Assembly: GCA_964644695.1 (NCBI GenBank)
Contig: CAZXWN010000001.1
Location: forward strand, 248,001 to 312,000
DNA from: CAZXWN01 sp964644695 [NCBI: uncultured bacterium]
GTDB taxonomy: Bacteria; UBP4; UBA4092
Direction: 5' to 3'
DNA length: 64,000 nt
Made by a program: the position numbers and the translations under genes. Position 1 is the first letter of the stretch, and each line of letters begins with the position of its first letter. Of this stretch, positions 27,301 to 35,255 are shown one piece after another. Under the pieces are notes generated by a model. It saw only the letters and a program-made list of their open reading frames with translations. It was not told where the DNA came from and made no database searches.

Positions 27301-30300
27301 GCATATCTGAAAGAAAATGTTCTTCTCCGACCACCTGATGTACCATCAGCAAATACTAATGCGGAATCGGGTCTGCCAAATCTCATTAATGCACAGAGTT
27401 TTGGAAAGTTATCGATTAAATCTAATAGTCCAGGATCAGGAATACCTAAATCAATAAAATCAACGCCTTGAACTGCTTCATCATAAGTTGCAAATGTTCC
27501 ACGCCGATCAGTGACCAGTAAATGAATACTGGGCCCAATCTCAGATAACAATGCCGACTTAACGGAATCTGCTAACTCTTGTATACCTGTCCAGTTCTTT
27601 AAATCTCCGCCATAGACTCTACAGTTTGCATCAATCTGTGCTTGATTTAGTCCTGCATCAATTAGTTTCTGATTTATTTGCTCTTTTAAATCTTCTAAGC
27701 CCGAACCAGGAACATAGTTTAGAATGTCAGAACCTGTACATGTACCCACAAATCGTATATCGGAAACAGTCTTGAAATCCCTAAACATATTTCTGAGGAC
27801 TTCTCTACCTTCTGGATCAATATCTTTAAGTAGATTTTTTTCATAAGTCCCTGAATATATTTCTAATTTACGAGCACCGGCACTGAATCTTACATCAGTA
27901 ATTGGAATCTCAAGGCCATCTTTATTTAAAGCTCCTTCTTTATAAGAGGCTGTCATCACTCCGATAAGCTGGGTGTCATCTGGAATGTTTGGATTTCTCT
28001 GACGTGATTTATTGAGAAGGTTTCGAATCAATTGGACTTTTCGGAAAGGGCCAATTCGGTTTATTTCTTCCAAGCCTTGAGCTTTTTTATTTATCCAGTT
28101 GGTAAGCCTTAATGTTTCATCCGTTTCTTTTTCTGAGGTTGTTGATATTACATTGGCTTTTGAAAATGTATTGGCCAATGCAAATGGATTGGGAAGATAG
28201 AAACAGCCGTTTTCTGTTGTAAAGTATTCCTTATATTTTTCTGTTAAATATTTCTGACATGCATCTTCCCAATCTAATATTGAGTCAAATTCAATTCGTC
28301 TTGCTAAAATCTTGCGCATATCATCTACAAGAGAAGGTTGAATTGCTGTTGGGATGTTAAAACTGGTCAGTAGTTTTGCAGAGGTATCTTTATCAACGGC
28401 CGCTAAAGTGACTGCGTAAAGAAGTGTGAATTCCTTAGGTACACAAAATCCACCATACGTTTCACCGGTGGGCAAGACCAAACGGTCTTCACGCATATTC
28501 CATTGATCTCTGAAAAACTCGAAATCACCGATTCCAACAGCATCAATATTTGCTCCGGCTGCGAGAGAAAGGTAATAAACCCCACCTCTCGTGAAAAAGT
28601 TTTCTCCTACTTTCATAAACTCTGCTAATCTTGGAGAATTTACGGCTTGTGGATTGGCATTATACAGGGAATATAATTCTTTACCACGAATTGATGCAGC
28701 TTGATCTCTTCCTCCAAGCCACTTTGGAATTCCTTGGACAGAGTAAACTTCTTCTATTCCAAGATCAACACGGCTAGGTGTATATAAAAGATTGTATCGT
28801 TTGTAAGGACCACTTGCTTCATATCGATATAGAGGATCCATTAATAAAGAAGACAATCCCTCCGCAGCGATGACTTCTCTACGAGCAGAGATTGTTGCCA
28901 TTGTATTGTCAAGCTGTCGATAAAGATCCTTGGTTTCAATTGACAGTGCTTTTGCTGTTGCCTTTGCAACTTCAGGATATGACATTAGTAGTTTTATAAC
29001 GCATTTGTTTAAATCTTGTTCTAGGGAAGCGTTGAGCCCTTCATCCCTGATTAGATTTAATAATGTTCCTTCGAGTTCAAGCTCTCTGATGACAGTATTG
29101 GCAGAATCAATAATTGTTTTTTTATACCCTTTAATTATGGCAGCAACTTTTCCTTGAAGATTAAATGCACGGATTACGTTGAATAATGCCATTGTCTCTT
29201 GCAACCAATTTTCAACATTTACTTCCGTTTCGCCAGGGCCAAGTGTGGTGAGAACATGAATACATGGTAATGGTCTAACCTTATCAAATACATGGTTATG
29301 GTAAATGGAATTGTTTAATGGTTTCGTTTTGTGATTATTTATTTTTTTGATTAACCTACTGTCGTTTTGAGCTGTCAGCCATAATGCTTCTAGTCTGCTG
29401 CTCCCTTTTTCTATCTCATAACCAATGGTCTTAACGTGTTTTTTACTTATATCTTCGACTAATTCTGATACCCAAACTATCCTGTTAGAAAGATTATATT
29501 TTTTTATTTTATTCACGATTTGTGAATGTGATAATTTATTCCAGTTTGATATTAATAATCTACGTGCAACTTCAACATTCTCTATGAACATCACCTCTTC
29601 AATATTTATTGCCCAATCATCAGCATGTCTTCGATACATCTCTTCCAAAGAAGCTCTCTGTACTTGTGCCGTAATATCATAACCCCCTTCGGTTTTAGGA
29701 GTTATTTTATAGGATGCATATGCAGGAAGTGCTTCAATCCAATCATCACATTTTTGTAACCATGTATTTAAATGGGGCGTAATATATGAGTTTGGAGCAG
29801 ATGTTTCTAACAGCTGTAGGATGTGTTCATCTTGTCCAAAAAAAGGATCCTTTTTTTCATTAAGCATGCCAATATTGATAGAACCTGTATTGGTTATTCG
29901 TTGGAAATATACAAGAAAAGCCGGATCATATTGGGAAGCTTTTTGTATACTCTTTTCAAGATTTGTAACCAGCTGTCTTAATTTCAATGTAATACTAATC
30001 AATTTATTGTATTCAATAACGAATTGATCATGATTCAATCCGTGTTTAGATTCTAGGACAGAAGTTGTCTTACTCTCATAACTCTGTAGCGATTTTTTCA
30101 GCCTTGAGAGAATCCCATTAATTTCAGCTAAAGATACTTTTTCCTTTGAATTTAGGTTAATTAGAGACTGAATATCAGAACCTAAATATGTTTCAATGGA
30201 GTAAAAATCTCTATTTTGTTTGAGAAATGCGACGATTTTTTGAATGGGAATGTGGATGCTGACTGATTCAATGACTTTTGCTGAAGCCATCAACATACCA

Positions 30301-30530
30301 TCAATGTAAAAGGCTCTAGAAAAACGGCCACATATTAATCGTGTGTCATTTGCTCTGCACCAATCAGATACAGTATGTACGTTATTAATTTCTATAGAGT
30401 TATCAAAAGTTTCAGCAATGTCTCTGTAAATTGCTTCACGAAGCGAGGCCAAGTCCGAGTATTGTTCTATATCCTTTTTTATCTTTGAACGATCATATGG
30501 AGTATTTACTGTGATTTTTTCGTTAGGCAT
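24315..30530 (-). CDS. Giant 2071-residue protein of unknown function with C-terminal ATP-grasp-like region
   Basis: I do not recognise this protein. The first ~550 residues are mainly helical and charged. The middle (about 570-1100) has enzyme-like Gly- and Cys-containing strings: GGVYYLSLAAGANIDAVG, GGFCVPKEFTLLYAV near 697, FVGTCTGSDIL near 932, CRVYGGDLKNW, LLVTDRRGTF near 1008 and SGGRRRTFSFRY near 1065. After a helical linker, residues from about 1567 look like a glutathione-synthetase-like ATP-grasp module: an IYPHG strand, LIVKSEKESGGRSAMILPV near 1753, NVVIQEVLKSH, FSYFRLIVVKG near 1842 and GVANVGQGG near 1868. No carrier-protein, adenylation or membrane motif is seen. Start overlaps the upstream TIM-barrel gene by 8 nt. 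Confidence 0.6.
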   Translation of the reverse strand: MPNEKITVNTPYDRSKIKKDIEQYSDLASLREAIYRDIAETFDNSIEINNVHTVSDWCRANDTRLICGRFSRAFYIDGMLMASAKVIESVSIHIPIQKIVAFLKQNRDFYSIETYLGSDIQSLINLNSKEKVSLAEINGILSRLKKSLQSYESKTTSVLESKHGLNHDQFVIEYNKLISITLKLRQLVTNLEKSIQKASQYDPAFLVYFQRITNTGSINIGMLNEKKDPFFGQDEHILQLLETSAPNSYITPHLNTWLQKCDDWIEALPAYASYKITPKTEGGYDITAQVQRASLEEMYRRHADDWAINIEEVMFIENVEVARRLLISNWNKLSHSQIVNKIKKYNLSNRIVWVSELVEDISKKHVKTIGYEIEKGSSRLEALWLTAQNDSRLIKKINNHKTKPLNNSIYHNHVFDKVRPLPCIHVLTTLGPGETEVNVENWLQETMALFNVIRAFNLQGKVAAIIKGYKKTIIDSANTVIRELELEGTLLNLIRDEGLNASLEQDLNKCVIKLLMSYPEVAKATAKALSIETKDLYRQLDNTMATISARREVIAAEGLSSLLMDPLYRYEASGPYKRYNLLYTPSRVDLGIEEVYSVQGIPKWLGGRDQAASIRGKELYSLYNANPQAVNSPRLAEFMKVGENFFTRGGVYYLSLAAGANIDAVGIGDFEFFRDQWNMREDRLVLPTGETYGGFCVPKEFTLLYAVTLAAVDKDTSAKLLTSFNIPTAIQPSLVDDMRKILARRIEFDSILDWEDACQKYLTEKYKEYFTTENGCFYLPNPFALANTFSKANVISTTSEKETDETLRLTNWINKKAQGLEEINRIGPFRKVQLIRNLLNKSRQRNPNIPDDTQLIGVMTASYKEGALNKDGLEIPITDVRFSAGARKLEIYSGTYEKNLLKDIDPEGREVLRNMFRDFKTVSDIRFVGTCTGSDILNYVPGSGLEDLKEQINQKLIDAGLNQAQIDANCRVYGGDLKNWTGIQELADSVKSALLSEIGPSIHLLVTDRRGTFATYDEAVQGVDFIDLGIPDPGLLDLIDNFPKLCALMRFGRPDSALVFADGTSGGRRRTFSFRYASSRRKVKELFAYEPNAVYGSLGLGQETVDQWRQEMELEKNLCDELFASITNKNHTESRAVLNKIVTSAKLYDKALQATTEEKKARDNGVWKPIDRYISRAYGRLVSEYRLEDLDFGAWLILGGSYVVNGKITNEELVNIRKSFEKSIPRKGSRPEFNESEINEIISSLFRPVFKINISDEYREIKTGIGGSLKAVEEKTSRLEKLNERRKTTRRVLGIQQRKIAFQSSNLCNTEHNIELIYKQAIAKLSIKELNDNTQLGILMFHLYKSLEIIISKLSDSPAKTNLTDAINNLISSYELTPEQYTHLAKVLAKAAEQFKTNSDLSEIAYTFELLDIAFLLEKMLCTDTPEEKMLEVARFFDLTINNHIFDYLPYHYHTERGTAFKHYSRTELFSLSVSHHQWLYQHIQYILSEESPLKTTSEAYRNQWIGDILNNHSPLGVKLENPNEQFWFSYARLRDVAVLMHEGIPLPILINNLPPSYINKPERINVAIIYPHGNTTVPVALQQGSKLSRLDNINLMLSAFPEMKENKGQSSLDLHDSFMFVSKEDFNEIKNAGLVDSTLNRNIPIAEDNILVMVQFSNPLPPDAIFFHFTHYLRLKVDALDIPVIQPFLWEAATHLKCRLPDMLKGSSARTADQANWLQKDTLKMKTEKAISEIKKQITKLAKNHDALIVKSEKESGGRSAMILPVRKNNSLINENLDILSRHIYEISKVDNVVIQEVLKSHVRKLYSQDFLHDMINRFIKIGIPVNLLNEPRTPLFSYFRLIVVKGKENYRITHRITVLSTQGVANVGQGGLLYEYRDEFINPIYRDALWREMQKACFCSINSQSQYLKKHGRQILDEYLQSHPEFGDTINIERELQITDIPYEMGDYMPVFMTNVNDELVSYYDEESEIILPLFEKGKPVIQLFNKSGKAVRPPFVCKDQNNQPVDYFDKKGNQISPLVVFKIEPNPGAGLWRPHDDQLPVERKGEGVYLIFKSLGERAREYRKSQQR

Positions 30531-31368
30531 TTTTGAGCAGAGACTCCTTCATTTCGATATTGTTCAAAATATTTTTTAAGGAACGAATAGCTTCTCTTGT
30601 GGGTTCTATGCCACTAAATCCGCCTTTGGAATCCCCACCTTGAAGATGTGGTTCTAATGAAATAACATCTGTCTGTTTAAGTTTGCATAATTCTGTGATT
30701 ATTTTTTCAAATTCGCAATCACCTTTTCCTGGTACAAGAAATTGATTGCTACCAAGTTTTATATCTTTTACATGTAAATAGCCAGTTAAAGGCAACATCA
30801 GTGGGGTCATTTCGTGACTAACAGCTTCTCTCATGAAATATATGTAATTCCCTGGGTCATATAGAAAGTCAAAATTTGGAGAGGAAATATGTTTATTTAT
30901 AAAACGCACTTCATCAGGAGTGGATCCAAAGAGTGAACCATCTTCATTTTCTAGATGGAGTATATGCCCTCTTGCTTTTGCTGTTTCAAGAAGTATATGC
31001 AACCTGTCGACAACAGCATTTCCCCAAGAGATATGATCAGTATCTGGTAAATAATAACCGAATATTCGGATGTTGTTGGTTTGAAAATAGTCTGCATAAT
31101 CAAGAATTTTTTGGAAGTTTGCGAGTGATAAATCTGGAGGATCGGTGATAGGTGTTTTACCAATTGGAGAGGATAATCCAGACACAGTAATATTATTATC
31201 ATCAAGAAGTTTTTTGACTTCAGATAATTCATGAGAAGTCCAATTAACAATATTTTTGTTGTTGATACTACGCAATTCAATATGGTTAATGTTTTCCTGG
31301 ATTAAAAGATTGACTTGTTCTTGCAAATTACTTGATATCTCATCACCAATAACACTTAGTTTAAACAT
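30523..31368 (-). CDS. Sugar phosphate isomerase/epimerase-like TIM-barrel protein
   Basis: AP-endonuclease-2/xylose-isomerase-like TIM barrel, about 281 residues. Metal-binding strand ends are visible: HLENEDG near residue 140, FLYDPGNYIY, GYLHVKDIKLG and VISLEPHL. Start ATG 31368 (MFKLSVIGDEIS) is preferred over ATGs at 31404 and 31383 because AAAGAG lies 8 nt upstream and family proteins begin at this strand. It opens the operon and overlaps the giant gene by 8 nt. Isomerase, epimerase or dehydratase activity on a sugar or inositol derivative would suit the downstream GHMP kinase and Gfo/Idh enzyme. Confidence 0.82.
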   Translation of the reverse strand: MFKLSVIGDEISSNLQEQVNLLIQENINHIELRSINNKNIVNWTSHELSEVKKLLDDNNITVSGLSSPIGKTPITDPPDLSLANFQKILDYADYFQTNNIRIFGYYLPDTDHISWGNAVVDRLHILLETAKARGHILHLENEDGSLFGSTPDEVRFINKHISSPNFDFLYDPGNYIYFMREAVSHEMTPLMLPLTGYLHVKDIKLGSNQFLVPGKGDCEFEKIITELCKLKQTDVISLEPHLQGGDSKGGFSGIEPTREAIRSLKNILNNIEMKESLLKNA

Positions 31369-31404
31369 AATGAACTCTTTCATTCTAATATTATAGTTAC
31401 GCAT

Positions 31405-31848
31405 ATATATTTATCAATAAATAAATCTATATTCATATTATACGACTAAATATGATGAAATGTATTAAAAAATAAACATATTTGTAATTATGTTTATATA
31501 TATATGATATTAAAGGGTTTAGGTTGTTTTTTTATTGCGAAATAGAATCGACTTTGTGAATTTGTACGAATCGTACAATAGTTTCATCAAAAACAAAGAT
31601 TTTGCTTGAAAATATGATATTCAAACAATATTCATGAAGAAAGCAAATTTTAATTAAGAAATAGCGTCAAGATTATATTGGATGGAAGTTTTGTTAAAAG
31701 TACGTATAAATAAACTCCAAAGGAATTTACATGAGTTAGGGGAAACGACTATATTGTTATTTTGAAAATAAATACTCTTCTTTTAATCCGGATTATCGAG
31801 TACCCAAAATACTATATTCCGAAATCAAAAGCCTTTTAGAAAAAATCC
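31405..31848. other. Non-coding AT-rich region with a possible -10 element for the giant operon
   Basis: This 444-nt gap separates hisH from the TIM-barrel gene, both on the minus strand. It is very AT-rich with no credible gene. A perfect minus-strand TATAAT (31442-31437) about 70 nt before the TIM-barrel start may be the -10 box, but no good -35 is visible. A 12-bp palindrome TAATCCGGATTA lies at 31784-31795. No clear terminator for hisH is seen. Confidence 0.45.
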
Positions 31849-32460
31849 TTATTTCATCATTCCAAAGTTTTTCAGAAATTGTAATCCAATTTTTTGACTT
31901 TTTTCGGGGTGAAACTGCGTGGCTACAACATTATCTTTTGCTACAACTGTTGTAAATTCGCCTTCATAATCAGTTATTGCTGCAATCCATTCAGGGTTCG
32001 ATGGTTTTACATAGAAGGAATGATCATAATAGACGTATGATTCGTTCTGTATGTTGTCGAAGATGGGTATATTTTTCTTGATAATTAGTTGGTTCCAACC
32101 AATATGAGGAATCTTCATTGATCCGCTAAAACGAACAACCTCACCTGGAATTACATTCATACCATCGAAAACCCCACCCTCATAACTGACGGTAAAGAGC
32201 ATCTGCAAACCTAAACAAATGCCCAGGAATGGTTTTCCACTCTGAATGGCTGAGATTACTTCTCCCGTTAACTTATTTTCTTCAAGGCAACGTTTTGCAT
32301 CGCAAAATGCACCCTGCCCAGGTACAACAACGTGGGTAGCATTTCTTATTGATTGCCGATTTTGAGTGATTTCAGCGGTATAGCCAACTTTTTCAATAGC
32401 TTTTTGTACGGAACGAAGGTTACCCATTCCATAATCAATAATGACGATTCGTGGTTCCAT
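31849..32460 (-). CDS. hisH: Glutamine amidotransferase HisH (imidazole glycerol phosphate synthase subunit)
   Basis: Class I glutamine amidotransferase that supplies ammonia to HisF in histidine synthesis. Catalytic Cys is in FLGICLGLQ, His and Glu in QFHPEKS, and the N terminus IVIIDYGMGNLRSV is diagnostic of HisH. Length of about 203 is normal. The frame can start at 32472 (overlapping the upstream stop) or 32460; neither has an ideal Shine-Dalgarno and the shorter start matches family N termini. No hisF or other his gene is adjacent, so it may belong to a split pathway or serve another HisF-like partner. Confidence 0.88.
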   Translation of the reverse strand: MEPRIVIIDYGMGNLRSVQKAIEKVGYTAEITQNRQSIRNATHVVVPGQGAFCDAKRCLEENKLTGEVISAIQSGKPFLGICLGLQMLFTVSYEGGVFDGMNVIPGEVVRFSGSMKIPHIGWNQLIIKKNIPIFDNIQNESYVYYDHSFYVKPSNPEWIAAITDYEGEFTTVVAKDNVVATQFHPEKSQKIGLQFLKNFGMMK

Positions 32461-32465
32461 AGGTC

Positions 32466-33566
32466 CTACCATTTTGATTTTAAATTATTAAACTTATTTT
32501 CCTTAATTGCGTAATCTAAAGTGAAAATAATAACACCCTTTGAAGGTGGTCTTAACGCTTCATTGATAGCACTGGTAAATTCTTTATTACTAAGTTCTGA
32601 AGGAATACTGCATGCCTGAATAATTGGCACGATAGGTTTATTCGTTTGGTTTGACTGATAATTTATTATCGCGTTAATCCAGTTAATATCACGATAGCAT
32701 AATTTATGATAAACCATGGGAGTAAAAACATCTACATAGGGGCTTAATGTTTTATAATTCTGTCCAATTGTTGAATGTATTGCATTATTAAAATCATCAG
32801 GAGTCCACGGAACTCCAAAGAATCCAACCACGATAGATGGATTCTTGGATTTAATTTGCTGATACGCTTTTCTTGTGAAGGTGGTAATATTCTGACATTT
32901 CCAATCTATCCATGCTTGATTGTGAGTTTTGAGGATCCAGGCTGCCTTATCAGCAGTCTTGGTTAGGTTTGTGGGAATTTGAATTCTTGTATCTTTCTGA
33001 AATTTTGCCAGACAAATCGGACAGAAACATGTCTGGTCTAAACGGGGATTTTTTACTTCCCAATGGGTTGGATAGCGGATAAAATCCAGCCATATCCCAT
33101 CAACATCATATTTATCAATTAATTCGGATATTTCATGTAATCGTTTCTCTTGTAATTTGGGTTGATTAGGGCATAGGCCACCATACCAATCATCTTTTTC
33201 TATTGGTTTGCCAGATGATGTGATGGGCCTATATTCGGGATTCATTTTCCATAATCCAGTCCCTGCAAATAATGTTATCTCTGCATAAACATTTATTTGA
33301 TTTTGTTTCAAAAGTTTTCGTAGCTCAGTATTTTTATATCCCCCAAAAACACTATTAATCTTATTTTCTTTTAGAAGCTTTATGACATCTTCATCAGTCT
33401 TGCCTGGAAATTGTAGTTGGGGAGAATCATTTAGTCCGTAAACCGATTTTACAGGGAACTGAATCCTTAAATTTGGTTTTTTCATTGTTGAACCCCATCC
33501 AATTCCAATCAAGAGATGAATTAAGACAAGAACTAGGTAGATATGTTTATTTTGTGGGAAAACCAT
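32466..33566 (-). CDS. Exported glycoside-hydrolase-like TIM-barrel protein (GHL10/YngK-type)
   Basis: A 366-residue protein with an N-terminal hydrophobic signal (YLVLVLIHLLIGIGWG). The body resembles glycosyl-hydrolase-like family 10 (YngK-type) barrels: LLKENKINSVF, VYAEITLFAGTG, then the hallmark strand DGIWLDFIRYP, and late VDVFTPMVYHKLCY and KGVIIFTLDY. A CxxC pair (CFCPICLAKF near 180) could bind a metal or form a disulfide. The Asp of WLDFIRYP is the likely active-site acid. The substrate is unknown. Its stop overlaps the first possible hisH start, so both are in one transcript. Confidence 0.7.
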   Translation of the reverse strand: MVFPQNKHIYLVLVLIHLLIGIGWGSTMKKPNLRIQFPVKSVYGLNDSPQLQFPGKTDEDVIKLLKENKINSVFGGYKNTELRKLLKQNQINVYAEITLFAGTGLWKMNPEYRPITSSGKPIEKDDWYGGLCPNQPKLQEKRLHEISELIDKYDVDGIWLDFIRYPTHWEVKNPRLDQTCFCPICLAKFQKDTRIQIPTNLTKTADKAAWILKTHNQAWIDWKCQNITTFTRKAYQQIKSKNPSIVVGFFGVPWTPDDFNNAIHSTIGQNYKTLSPYVDVFTPMVYHKLCYRDINWINAIINYQSNQTNKPIVPIIQACSIPSELSNKEFTSAINEALRPPSKGVIIFTLDYAIKENKFNNLKSKW

Positions 33567-33630
33567 AGGTATATTTTACCTTACAAATAATATGTTTTTT
33601 ATTTTCATTCCGTTGATATGCCTAAATTTC

Positions 33631-33676
33631 ATTTATGTCAGTAATAATTGACATAAATATTAATATTAGTTAGGAT
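33631..33676 (+). promoter_or_regulatory. suf operon promoter embedded in an inverted repeat (candidate SufR operator)
   Basis: There is a perfect inverted repeat ATTTATGTCA (33631-33640) / TGACATAAAT (33649-33658) with an 8-nt spacer. The -35 TTGACA (33648-33653) lies in its right arm, followed by a 17-nt spacer and -10 TAGGAT (33671-33676), about 40 nt before the sufR start. A repressor bound here would block the -35. Confidence 0.75.
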
Positions 33677-33718
33677 GGTTAATGAATAGAGTGATAATGA
33701 AGGAGAATCTAAATTCAG

Positions 33719-34381
33719 ATGAAAAAAGAAATATTTGATAGCCCTTCAGGTAAGATCTTTCGCTTTATTTTGGAACAGGGGGAGGTTACTATAAAAGAAA
33801 TTGAAGAAGGTCTTGTCGTAACTCGGAATGCAATTCGTCCCCAACTGGATAGTTTAATTATTCAAGGTTTAATTGGCTCGAGATTGGTCAAAACTGAACG
33901 GGGAAGACCCTATAATTTATATTATGTAACAGAGATTGGAAGAGATTCGTTGCCTGACCAGTACAAGGCATTATTTAGGAGCATATGGCAGGAGATTAAT
34001 TCGTTATCTGATTCAACTTTAAAGGCTCGTTTAATGGAGGTTATTAGTACCCGTATGGCTGAAGAGTATGAGATTGAACTGCGCGGAGTATCTCCAGAAA
34101 ACAGATTAAATCGATTTATTGAGTTATTAAATACAAGGGGAATTCCGACTCAAATTAAAGAAGAAGATGACAGTTTTGAGTGGAAAGAATATGTATGTCC
34201 TTATTATCAAGTTGCGAAAGCTGATCCTGATGTTTGTCTCATGGAACTTGAAATGATGAAAAAAGTATTAGGCAAAGAAGTGGAACGGCATGAGTGGATA
34301 ATGAAAGGCTCGTCCGGGTGCAAGTTCCGTATTAATAAAGATTCAAATATTAACCCGTTTTCACAGGAGGATACTAGATAA
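33719..34381 (+). CDS. sufR: SufR-type iron-sulfur transcriptional regulator
   Basis: DeoR/ArsR-like winged-helix repressor of suf genes. The N-terminal HTH spans about 10-65 ([16 protein letters not shown] region, [14 protein letters not shown] wing). The C terminus has the family's cluster-binding cysteines at C160, C173 and C201 (C-x12-C-x27-C) within [20 protein letters not shown] and GSSGCKF. SufR senses Fe-S status by a [4Fe-4S] cluster and represses suf when loaded. An AAGGAG lies 13 nt upstream of the ATG, a rather long spacing. It is the first gene of the suf operon, 1 nt before sufC. Confidence 0.87.
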   Translation: MKKEIFDSPSGKIFRFILEQGEVTIKEIEEGLVVTRNAIRPQLDSLIIQGLIGSRLVKTERGRPYNLYYVTEIGRDSLPDQYKALFRSIWQEINSLSDSTLKARLMEVISTRMAEEYEIELRGVSPENRLNRFIELLNTRGIPTQIKEEDDSFEWKEYVCPYYQVAKADPDVCLMELEMMKKVLGKEVERHEWIMKGSSGCKFRINKDSNINPFSQEDTR

Positions 34382-34382
34382 A

Positions 34383-35234
34383 ATGGCTGGCAAAACTTTA
34401 GAGATTAAAGATCTTCATGTTTCAGTCGAAGGTAAGGAAATATTAAAAGGTGTGAATTTGAACATTAATCAGGGTGAAGTTCATGCCTTAATGGGTCCAA
34501 ATGGATCAGGTAAAAGCACTTTAGCGTACACCTTAATTGGACATCCTCGCTATGAGGTGACATCAGGGGAAGTCTTATTGAATGGTGAAAATGTTTTAGA
34601 TATGGAACCTAGTGAGAGAGCTATAAAAGGACTCTTTTTGGCCTATCAGTATCCTGTGGCAATACCGGGTGTGAGTGTTGCAAATTTTCTAAGGTCTTCT
34701 GTGAGTGCAGTGCGGCAACATGGAAAAAATATGAGTGAAACAGAAAAAGCCGCTTCAAGTCAGGACAGTCATTTAATTCCAATGCGTGATTTCCGAAAAG
34801 AACTTGATGAGCAGATGAAGCAGATGGGTGTTGAAAAAGCATTCGCACGTCGTTCGTTGAATGACGGTTTTTCGGGTGGCGAAAAGAAGAGAATGGAAAT
34901 CTTGCAAATGAGCATGTTAAAGCCCAAATATGCCGTGTTGGATGAGACTGACTCTGGGTTAGATATTGATGCTCTTCGATTTGTCTCTGAAGGTGTGAAT
35001 AGATTATCAGGACCCGAATTGGGTGTTTTAATTATTACCCACTATCAACGGATTTTGAATTATATAAAACCACAATTTGTTCATATATTTATGGCTGGAA
35101 AAATTGTGGAATCCGGGGGGCCTGAACTTGCCTTAATGCTGGAAGAAAGTGGATACGAAGCTATTAGAAGGAAATATAATTTAGATATCAATTTATCTGA
35201 TGAAGACAAAACTGCTTTAAAACCGGTCGTCTAA
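34383..35234 (+). CDS. sufC: Fe-S cluster assembly ATPase SufC
   Basis: ABC-type ATPase that drives the SufBC(2)D scaffold. Walker [10 protein letters not shown], signature FSGGEKKR, Walker [13 protein letters not shown] (the SufC-typical DETDSGLD) and switch His in IITHYQR are all intact. At 283 residues it is longer than the usual ~250: a charged insert around residues 105-140 ([13 protein letters not shown] region) and a C-terminal extension explain this. Gap of 1 nt to sufR and 21 nt to sufB. Confidence 0.95.
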   Translation: MAGKTLEIKDLHVSVEGKEILKGVNLNINQGEVHALMGPNGSGKSTLAYTLIGHPRYEVTSGEVLLNGENVLDMEPSERAIKGLFLAYQYPVAIPGVSVANFLRSSVSAVRQHGKNMSETEKAASSQDSHLIPMRDFRKELDEQMKQMGVEKAFARRSLNDGFSGGEKKRMEILQMSMLKPKYAVLDETDSGLDIDALRFVSEGVNRLSGPELGVLIITHYQRILNYIKPQFVHIFMAGKIVESGGPELALMLEESGYEAIRRKYNLDINLSDEDKTALKPVV

Positions 35235-35255
35235 TTTAAAGAAAAGGAGACCGAT

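Noticed and set aside
24315-30530. A non-ribosomal peptide or polyketide synthase
   Set aside because: No adenylation, condensation, ketosynthase or carrier-protein motif is visible; only ATP-grasp-like strings at the C terminus.
20291-31404. A horizontally acquired island
   Set aside because: No integrase, transposase, tRNA or direct repeats flank it, and base composition looks like its neighbours by eye.
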